Positions 16,297-23,879 of a DNA stretch of 23,879 nucleotides are shown one piece after another. The stretch covers positions 1 through 23,879 of the forward strand of contig CAXKVR010000350.1 in NCBI GenBank assembly GCA_964058845.1, in the 5' to 3' direction. This stretch comes from Carex sylvatica (Eukaryota > Streptophyta > Magnoliopsida > Poales > Cyperaceae). The translations under genes and the position numbers were made by a program. Below the pieces are notes generated by a model. The model worked only from the letters and a program-made list of their open reading frames with translations. It was not told the DNA's origin and did no database searches. Numbering within the stretch: the first letter of the stretch is position 1; each line of letters opens with the position of its first letter.

Positions 16297-18575
16297 TGTT
16301 ATGGTATACGGTTTAGTGCTGTCAGGTATAATTCAAAATTTTCATAGCAAACTAGACAAGATCTTCTTGTATACAAGCAATCGATCACACGCAGTTCAAT
16401 GATCATGCTACACACATAATCTAGCAAAGTGTTATAGAATCATACCTCTCAAATCTAGTGGAGCGTGAATCGATTGCCTGTGCCTCAGTCTCCCTTGATG
16501 AAGTTTCCAAAATAGAAAACCTCAAGTTTCGCACACCAAGGTGTTGTCGAGAATAGAAGGAGATCAATGCTAATCGATCAAATTCCCGTGCCTTGCGGAT
16601 TTGAATCTCAGCTCACAACACAATCTCGCACGCTTCTTGATGATCCAAATCTCAACTAAAATCGAGGAGATAAGGAGAGATCAAGAAAGAAAGAGAGAGA
16701 TTGGATCTCGAACCCCTACGCAAGGAGAGGCGAGAAGAAGGAGGTGGCGGCCCATGGTGGTGCTCACACAATGACGGGAGGGTCGGCCGGCTCAACCCAA
16801 GCTCGGCTCGAATTCGATCCGGATCGACACTAGGCCGATCGGATCAAGGCAGCGGAGCGGCGGACGACGCGGGAGAGGCGACGGCATGGGACCCGAGACG
16901 GATCGGGTAGCGCGGGCTCAACCTCGTGGTGGCGGATGGCGGCGGCTAAGGTGGAGGTGAGGTGGCGGCTCGGCTTGTAGTCGCACCTCTCTTGCTCCTT
17001 CACTAGCTTTTTTTAATCAATGGAAGGAAAGAGAAGAAGGGAGAAGTTTCTAGATTGATCTTGCCAAATGAATTGATTGATTTAGAATGGAGGGATACCC
17101 CTTCTTAAATAGAGTTTATCAATTACACAAATGCCCTTCAAAATATCTCATCTCATGTTGAATCGATAAGGCTAATTTGGTAATTTTATTATTTAATGGT
17201 CCATTGGACCATTGGTCTATTTAAGAATATATACATCTATTGCTTCATTTGCAAGCCACTTTATCCCTCTCATATGTTTGACCAGTCAAACACATGACAC
17301 CTCACCCTTGGTCAAAAACGTATTTGACCAAGGTTTGATCCGTCTTTGACTTTGATCAACTTTCTTACCTCTTCACTTATATAATCATAACTTTTGAACC
17401 ATAAGTCCAAATCGTGCATACCACATATTCACACGCTCGTATGACCATCCTCTATCTCATAGTATCAACACATCAACCAAAATAGAAGGATAATCACCTC
17501 ATATAATTAAAATATTATTTGCACAGCTAGTTGCAAATAGCTTTAATTACATCCTCATATCTCTCTTATGTGGAAATGTATAATAGCTTGTATTACTAAA
17601 TTCGATGTGCTATGTTATTTCCAACATTCATGCACTAGTGTCATAAACTCGGATGACATGTCGACCAAGTGACCCTATAGGTGTGACCGGCTTGGATCTG
17701 TATTATGTTGGCAATCTGGAACATCTAGTTTCCAGTTGATCAAGGTTAGCATCCAGCAACACGCCTTGACTATCCAATTATGTAGACGATATGTATCCAG
17801 ATAGTATCGTAGACCCAATATAGACAGTGCATAACACTGATTGTGTTGTTTCTAATATCTCATGATTATCCTCTGATGAACGCGAGACAAAATTGTTGTC
17901 ATTCCCGCTGTATCATCGATTATCTTTCTTGACACATGAGAACTATATTATAATACTTGATTGCAACTGGTCAATCAAGCTGTGCACATATAATATATCC
18001 TCTATCAAGGGGCCCAATGGATATCATAGCTTACCGCATACACCAGGATGCAGGCAAGGGATATTTAGTCCTGTTGACATATGCGTCATACCCTACTTAA
18101 GTACTACACATAGAGAAGATGTCTGAATGACCCCTTTTTACAGAGAGCGTTGGACAAAAACCACTGATACACATTCTTTAAGCGGGCATGCCATATTCTC
18201 AGACTTAAGACAACAACACCGTGAACCATCAATGACAATAAACACAGAATCCTTAGTGATGTTCACGTGTGGTCAAATCCAATGCTATTCGCATCTGTGA
18301 CATTGAACCGGCAGCAAGTCCGAGTTGATCCGTAAGCTTAAATCACAACATTCAATCGTCACACTAGCCTTGAGTGTAATTAGTGTTCCTTGCTAATTAC
18401 TTTGGCTAGGAATACTTTAAAGTTTATCACTTTTATAGTGTGGTTGCCACTCAATCTAAAATCATAGATAAACCACAAGTAATGCAACTTCTAGGCAACA
18501 AATTGACTCCGGTCAATCAATCATATGAACAAGAAATACAAACAATAGTTTGTTCTATGACTCACAACTCTATCA
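16297..18575. mobile_element. Probable solo LTR of a retrotransposon, 2.28 kb
   Basis: Plus-strand ends are TGTTATGG ... CTCTATCA, that is TG...CA, flanked by a perfect 5-bp duplication gagtt (16292-16296 and 18576-18580). Five-bp duplications are typical of LTR retrotransposons. There is no gag-pol frame, so either one large LTR left by LTR-LTR recombination or a deletion derivative. On the minus strand there is a TATA-like CTATTTAAG (17108-17116) followed by a CT- and GC-rich leader-like stretch (16700-17050), suggesting minus-strand orientation. A second possible LTR start, TGTTGG at 17626 (minus), would instead make 16297-17626 the 3' LTR of a truncated copia element, with 17627-18575 as internal sequence. 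Confidence 0.7.
17108..17116 (-). promoter_or_regulatory. TATA-like box of the LTR
   Basis: CTATTTAAG on the minus strand, about 60-100 bp before the CT-rich leader-like part of the LTR. Its position is as expected for the U3/R promoter of an LTR. Not tested against other copies. Confidence 0.4.
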
Positions 18576-18607
18576 GAGTTCCCAAAGGAGGATTGATGGC
18601 GATGCAT

Positions 18608-18887
18608 GCTGATTTGGTAAAAGGAAGAGGCGATTTGGCAAAAGGAAGGAGGAGGCGGCGATTTCCTCGGCGAGATCCAACAGTGACGGAGAGGGCTCAG
18701 CGAGAAAGAGAGGAACTAGAGTGGTATTCGCTAATACTTGGCTCAGAGAGTTTTCAGAGAGGGCTCGGCGAGAGGGAAGAATCACGCCATAATAAGAAGA
18801 ATCGCGCAAGAGAGAGGGAGACAGCGATAGACTGGATGAGGCCATTTCTTTCTTAATTTCACTTGAAGGGTATAATTGGAAATACAA
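18608..18887 (-). other. CT-rich leader upstream of the GRF pseudogene
   Basis: On the minus strand this is a CT-rich, stop-poor stretch immediately before the proposed GRF start codon, with 'ctctcgccgagccctctc'-type repeats. An ATG-initiated frame (MASSSLSLSPSLLRDSS, from about 18834) runs through it but ends at the LTR edge in a different frame from the zinc finger. Most likely a 5' UTR; a short upstream ORF is possible. Confidence 0.45.
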
Positions 18888-19070
18888 AAATGTGTATTCT
18901 AAAATAGAATTTTTCAGATTATTTTTTATAAAAATTGTATAAAAATTGTATAAAAATGGTAGATTTACAATTTATGTAAGTTTAGAGTAGCAATTTGAAG
19001 ATTTTGAAGTTTGAAATGACATTTTTCTAATTTCAAGGTTTTAGAGTGGCATTCTCACAATTTTCCTATA
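18850..19070. repeat. AT-rich dispersed repeat, copy 2
   Basis: Partner of 231-455, same order of landmarks and same orientation, moderate identity. Here it lies directly upstream (minus strand) of the CT-rich leader of the GRF pseudogene, where a promoter would be expected. Confidence 0.55.
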
Positions 19071-19439
19071 TTGTAAGGATGATCTTAAGTAATGAAGGCC
19101 TACAGGTTTCAATTCAAAACAAACAAAAAAAAACTGTCTTCCTTTTGACTGTTCTAAATTTGCAAATGTCATAGTTAGTTTCTTCTGCTTTTCTCTTAAT
19201 TTGCCCGCATAATTAAATCATGTGCTCTCAAAAAAACTTTCTTTTATTCCATTTCAGTAAAGTTCCAATCTTCATATCTCTTACATAAAGTCTAGCTACT
19301 TGCACAAATTCCAAACATGCAAACACCAAACTCTACTAGCCACACATATATATACATATATCACACATGCACATGCACACATATCTATCGTTCAGCCTTA
19401 GGAAATAAATCACTCTTATTCTGTTTTTTTCTTCATCAC
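19071..19439. other. 3' flank of the FT-like gene
   Basis: AT-rich, with an alternating 'cacacatatatatacatat' / 'acacatgcacatgcacacat' microsatellite at about 19339-19384. On the minus strand it holds the 3' UTR of the FT-like gene; an AATAAA-type signal is present near 19240. No other gene is seen. Confidence 0.5.
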
Positions 19440-21959
19440 TCATGCATTATTGTTGAACCTCCTGCCACCATTGCCGGACTCTCTCTGGCAATTGAAATAT
19501 GCAGCAGCCACCGGACTACCCAGATTGTACTGACGTGCAAAGTTTCTCGTGTTGAAGTTCTGCCGCACGATTGGGGCAGATACAGTGTCCCTTCCGAGCT
19601 GCTGAAAGAGCACGAAGACTAGTCGGTGGATTCCTGATGAAGGCCGCGGGCTCTCGTAACACATGATCTCACGACCTAGATAATTCACAAATAGAAAATT
19701 TTGAGTTATAATGTGAGTAAAATTTTCAGTTTTTTTGTAAGATTTGAAATTGATTGATGTGTGATTTCGGTCGTAGATAAGTACTGTGGAATCTGAACAG
19801 GTTCCTTAAGAAACAAAGCACATTTTAGTTTGGTCTTACGATATTACATAGAATTTTAATAAGTTAGCTTACACTTACTCTAGCACAGGGGCAGCTGTCT
19901 TCTCTGAATTTTTAAAAATAGTGCTAAAAATTTACTTATTTCAATAATGCTCCTCTCTAAAATTTAAATTGCTCTTCTAGAGTCTAATATGAATTGTCTG
20001 TAATCCAATCTGGAGCCCAACTAGTTACAGAGCGAAACTTTTTCGGCGGAGCGAAACCTTTTTTTTTTTTTTTTGCGCTGAGCGAAACTCGCTGAACTCG
20101 CTGAGGCGCTGAGACATTTTTTGGCGGAGCCCATTTCAAATTTGACGGAAATTGAAAACGACGGAATTTTTTGGCGGAGCCCATTTCGAACTCTATCTCT
20201 GGGATTCCATTCATTTGCTTTGACTTGTCCTAATTTCTCCTAATCTCTACTGAAGCAAGAGTGGTTAGAAATCAATTAATTATTTTTCTATTTTGGTATT
20301 TCTTGTTTTCTAATTTGTGGTTGGATGAAAGTTTGAAAGTTCAAATTAAATTTAAATTAGAAGTTAGAGCATTATAATTTGTAATTTTGGAATAAATTAG
20401 GGTTATATTTAAGGTTAAATTTGTACCCGATTAGTTAATGAGTTTAAATCCGATAAGTTATTTGAATCTGATTCTTGCTCCCCTCTGACAAAAATCCTAT
20501 ATCTGCCCCTGCCTAAAATTATGGATTCTATATTCATTTGATGCCTTACAAATTATTATTTAAACTGCAAAAATATAAAGAGCATATTTATAATATTAAC
20601 TTCTTAGTTTGAATAATATTTTGCAAGATATCAAACAGCTTTACGTAAAAGTTGGATGAACGTTATAAAGATGTATACTGATAGTAAAAATTAATTAATA
20701 TGAGTTAAAGCTCGACATAGAGTTTTTGTTAACTTAATCTCATAAATAATCAAATTAATTTCAAACAATCATGATCTTAATCTACTTGACAAGAAGCATA
20801 TATTTATCTTTCAATTTTTTAATTTTTCATAGTTTCTTATGTATCAGATCAAAAATAATTATATATAAATTAACATAAAAATATTTTAATTAATTTCCTA
20901 CTTCGTAGTCTTATACTATAAATTTTTTTTTTTTAAAGTTAGAATGCAAATTTTTGGCTCATGAAGTGATGGGAATCAATGGTTTAACTTTGTCATTTAA
21001 GCCATTCCAATTTTTTTATATTAAAGTAAATTTATTTTGATGTGCTTAATTAAACTCGTAATAACTTTACTCTTGACAGTCAAGTAAAAGTGATACCCTT
21101 CCCACTATTATTACCTTACAAACAATGAAAGTATTGTATTAATGATCTTTTTTCCCATGTTCCACTATTATAACATTTAATTATGGTCCTTTAAAGGTGA
21201 AATTAAGTCTTCACATAAAAAAGCTGTAATTAACAATTAAAGGAAATAAAAGGAAATACAATCCTCACCAAAACTTGTATCTGTGGTTGCGGGAATATCA
21301 GTGACCATCCTGCATTGAAATGACCATTTAGAAATCAGAAGAAAAAGATGGAAAAAAATTAGAATTAATTTTTATTATTGACATGATCACGTCTTTGGTT
21401 TTCTTGTTACTGACACCAATTTTGAAAATGCATCACACAATCGATTAGAAATAGATCAATTTTAATAACCACATTTACCAGGCTAATGAGAAGAAAAAAA
21501 AATCCGGTCATATCCAATACTTAATCATTTTCATAATTAGTTGCACAAGCTCAAAATGATAGAACATTTTAAATTACCAGTGTAAATATTCCCTCAGTGA
21601 AAAATTACTTGGACTCGGTGCATCCGGATCCACCATGATCTTCAAAAAAAAAAAAAAAAGATATAATTATTCATACGCCAGAAGAGTTTAATTGAACTAC
21701 ATATCATATTATAGAATATAAAAATATAAGCATTAAAAAAATTTAAGAAAAAAAAAATGGCAAGAACCAGAGTATATGTGACTCGTAAATCATCTCCACC
21801 GATCTCAGCCCACGGCTTGTTAGCAACAGCAGGTGATCGAAGATCCATACCGTTGACCACACTGCGGTTGTTGTAGTAGACCTTGAAGGATACAGAGCTA
21901 ACGAATGGATCCAACACATCTCCAATTACATGCCCAAGAACTAACGGATCACTAGACAT
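19440..21959 (-). CDS. FT: FT/Hd3a-like PEBP-family protein
   Basis: Phosphatidylethanolamine-binding protein of the FT clade, the florigen family. It acts as a mobile signal that joins 14-3-3 and the bZIP FD at the shoot apex. Four exons: 21768-21959 (192 nt), 21578-21639 (62), 21269-21309 (41), 19440-19675 (236); 176 aa. The 62- and 41-nt exons are the canonical FT sizes. Introns are 128, 268 and 1593 bp, all GT-AG. Seen: DPDAPSPSN (68-76), REYLHW (80-85), GIHR (113-116), [11 protein letters not shown] (161-171). By FT numbering minus 3, Tyr82 equals FT Tyr85 and Gln137 equals FT Gln140, both FT-type rather than TFL1-type. The 14-3-3 contacts Arg59, Pro91, Phe98, Arg127 are kept. The external loop (segment B) reads SAPIVRQ at 131-137 where FT has YAPGWRQ, and the LYN/IYN triad is QYN. 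Activator or repressor cannot be decided from sequence. No stop or frameshift found. Confidence 0.96.
20010..20200. repeat. GC-rich repeat patch in FT-like intron 3
   Basis: A GC-richer island in an AT-rich intron. 'ttttttggcggagcccattt' occurs at about 20117-20137 and 20167-20187 (50-bp period); 'gcggagcgaaac' and 'gctgagcgaaactcgctga' variants precede them, with a T16-type run between. It looks like an inserted repeat fragment; no class assigned. Confidence 0.6.
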
Positions 21960-22942
21960 TATTTTTCAAGGGGCTAATAATTAATATATGTTATTCTTTT
22001 ACGGGTATTTTTGTTTTTTTTTCCGTGTTTTGCAATTGAGTAGTACAGTTGAGTACTGTGTGAAGAAATTGGAGGAGCAAAAGTTCTTTAAATAGGAACA
22101 ACACGAATCATAAGTTGTTACTATCATATTCATACCCCTTTTATCTTTGGATCTTTTGTTATTCTGTGGAGCCGAGTGAGTTCGGTTAGTTCTCTCGCCA
22201 TTTTTCCCCTGCCATATTGGAATCGTGTACTATGTTCTAAAGTCTAAAAGAGCAAAAGATAGATTTGGAATTTGAGATGACGCTCATTAGTCTTGTACAG
22301 CTGCAGTGTAGATTTTGACGCGCCAATTGTAATAATTATTTTCAAGCTAATCCAAACTGTACAATTACTGCGAAAAGATCTTTCGGACCGATATTTTGGT
22401 TCCAATAAGAACTTATGAGAGGTAAGTAGCCCATTATCAGTCCTTTATATATGGATCTCGAGCATATTATATAGTCACTTTGTAGAAATTCATGAGAAAA
22501 AATTAAAATTAATAGTAGAAGCATATTCTGAAAAAAAGAAACTGATACACACCTTCAAGAAAATTGTTTAAGGTCGAAGTTCATTGAATACAAATTAATT
22601 TGATGATTTACACAATATTTTTAAATAAAGTTAAAAGTTTATAATAATTTTTTTTAAGAAAATTATTAGAATTATAAAATATTTGATTATCAATTATTAA
22701 TGTAAATTAAATTTTATTATATTTTTTTATTGAAGGCAATAAAATGTGGATTCATAGAGAGTTACAATTAATAATCATAAAAGCAAATACAAGATACCAA
22801 TTCCCAAGTTACAATTTATAAATTTATCAACACCAAATAAAACTCCTAAGTTGGCATCATTACATCAAATAAGCCGAAATTTTTATAAATACCCAAAAAA
22901 TATATAAAATTACGAAATCTACCCACTGTGTGAATGAAATTC
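21960..22942 (-). promoter_or_regulatory. Upstream region of the FT-like gene
   Basis: A TATA-like TATTTAAA on the minus strand (plus 22087-22094) lies about 130 bp before the ATG, a reasonable core promoter position. The rest is AT-rich with no gene recognised. The long foldback element begins less than 1 kb upstream of the start codon. Confidence 0.5.
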
Positions 22943-23879
22943 GAAAAATGCCCAATCCGGTTATCCAATAACCGAATTTGGAATAAATTTCTGGTCAACA
23001 GATTTTCAGACTCAAAACAATAAATCCGGTTAACCATTAACCGGAATTTTTTTTTTTTTTTTAAGTACATTTCCGGTTAATGGTGCACCGTTTTTTTTTT
23101 TTTTTTTCAACATAATTTTTTTTTTGTATTAAAATATTAGAAATGTTGAATATATTTCTTTGAAAATAGATGGAATACAATATAATTTGATTTATTAGAA
23201 AGACTGCAACAAATAACTCGGATCAATATTTTTCAGGCCGAATTTTTCGCGTCTGTAAGAAAAATTAATATATTTCTTTATGTATTATTGGGAAAAAATA
23301 AAAATGCTTAGATTCTGAGTTATTGATCCCGGTTCAAAAGTCACTTCTAGGTAATCTAGAAAATATTGTGATCTTTTTAGTAAATTTAATTTATTAAAAG
23401 TTGTATCTATTTTTGAAAAAAAAATAAAAACTTTAATTTATTTAATGGTTGTTATTCAAAAAAAATTCTCAAAATAGATACAACTTTTAATAAATTAAAT
23501 GTACTAGAAAGATTACAATATTTTCTGGATTACCTAGAAGTGACTTTTGAACCGGGATCAATAACTCAGAATCTAAGCATTTTTATTTTTTCCCAATAAC
23601 ACATAAAGAAATATATTAATTTTTCTTACAGCCGCGAAAAATTCGGCTTGAAAAATATTGATCCGAGTTATTTGTTGCAGTCTTTCTAATAAATCAAATT
23701 ATATTGTATTCCATTTATTTTCAAAGAAATATATTCAACATTTCTAATATTTTAATACAAAAAAAAACCGGTGCACCATTAACCGGAAATGTACTTGAAA
23801 AAAAAAAAAAATCCGGTGAATGGTTAATCGGAAATTTGTCCCAAATTCGGTTATTGGATAACCGGATTGGGCATTTTTC
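22943..23879. repeat. Long foldback (inverted repeat) element, incomplete
   Basis: Left arm 22943-23415 and right arm 23468-23879 are inverted copies around a spacer of about 52 bp. Over roughly 290 bp (left 23130-23415) I count only about ten differences. The left arm has an extra ~60 bp of T-runs and CCGG-containing palindrome. Smaller palindromes are nested in the arms: CCGGTTAA-cca-TTAACCGG (23024-23042) and CGGTTAT-cca-ATAACCG. The right arm reaches the last base of the window still paired, so the ends, target duplication and class are unknown. Long, nearly identical arms suggest a recent Foldback- or MULE-like element. Confidence 0.85.

Larger units (their letters stand above)
15035..18607 (-). 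pseudogene. GRF-type zinc-finger protein gene, disrupted
   Basis: Plant GRF-zinc-finger/coiled-coil/membrane protein (At4g04775-like type); role unknown. Pieces on the minus strand: ATG at 18605-18607 with first codons to 18576; then, after an LTR-like insertion (16297-18575) and one target duplication, 16138-16291; GT-AG intron 15312-16137; last exon 15035-15311. The first part gives MHRHQSSFGN, the second STAAHPSD, CPNCGIDVKKL and NP..IFYKC, the third SCRFFKWEEDYEAYLHDIG. The four Cys of the GRF finger (CPNC, YKC, SCRFF) are all present. Further on are a Lys/Glu/Gln-rich coiled coil (DNEIEKLKKQNSQ) and a C-terminal hydrophobic helix (FLLVINIVVMISILIVIM). The finger exon hits a stop just after an A7 run (15187-15193); the coiled coil lies in the neighbouring frame, so there is a 1-nt frameshift, or a sequencing error. 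Start codon assignment is inference. Confidence 0.8.

Noticed and set aside
16701..16910. Plus-strand frame rich in Gly and Arg
   Set aside because: It is the antisense of the GC-rich leader-like part of the LTR; no homology recognised.
18440..18856. 138-codon plus-strand frame, charged C-terminal half
   Set aside because: It crosses the LTR boundary at 18575 and reads the CT-rich leader backwards, so the Arg/Glu richness is a composition effect.

Overview
This is nuclear DNA from a flowering plant. The genes are split by GT-AG introns, the intergenic DNA is AT-rich, and there are plant MITEs, a tRNA-derived SINE, a LINE fragment, a non-autonomous hAT element and what looks like a solo LTR. 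I lean weakly towards a monocot, from the look of the LTR and proteins, and cannot show it. All three recognisable protein genes lie on the minus strand.

Layout: 1-455 is a GGA-rich tract followed by an AT-rich repeat that recurs at 18850-19070. 456-2030 has no gene I can name. 2252-7702 is a complete 13-exon gene for peroxisomal (glyoxysomal) citrate synthase, 515 aa, with a SINE in intron 6 and a Mutator-type MITE in the last intron. 7703-12750 is its promoter followed by a repeat cluster: a 189-bp hAT-type MITE, two adjacent foldback MITEs set in (TA)n, and a TACTTG-rich satellite split by a 1.13-kb hAT element. 12753-13480 is the decayed 3' end of a LINE. 15035-18607 is a GRF-type zinc-finger gene, broken by a 2.28-kb LTR-like insertion in its first coding exon and by a frameshift near its 3' end. 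19440-21959 is a complete four-exon FT/florigen-family gene, 176 aa. 22943 to the window end is a long, nearly identical inverted repeat that runs off the edge.

The genes do not form a pathway. Citrate synthase serves peroxisomal beta-oxidation and the glyoxylate cycle, the FT-like protein would act in flowering or another developmental switch, and the GRF protein has no assigned role.

The most interesting points are: (1) an FT-like protein that keeps the 14-3-3 contact residues and the FT-type Tyr and Gln but has an altered external loop, SAPIV in place of YAPGW, the region that separates activator from repressor FTs; (2) citrate synthase with both an N-terminal PTS2-like nonapeptide and a C-terminal SRM, a PTS1-type ending; (3) the GRF gene, whose reading frame resumes exactly across an insertion with TG...CA ends and a 5-bp target duplication.
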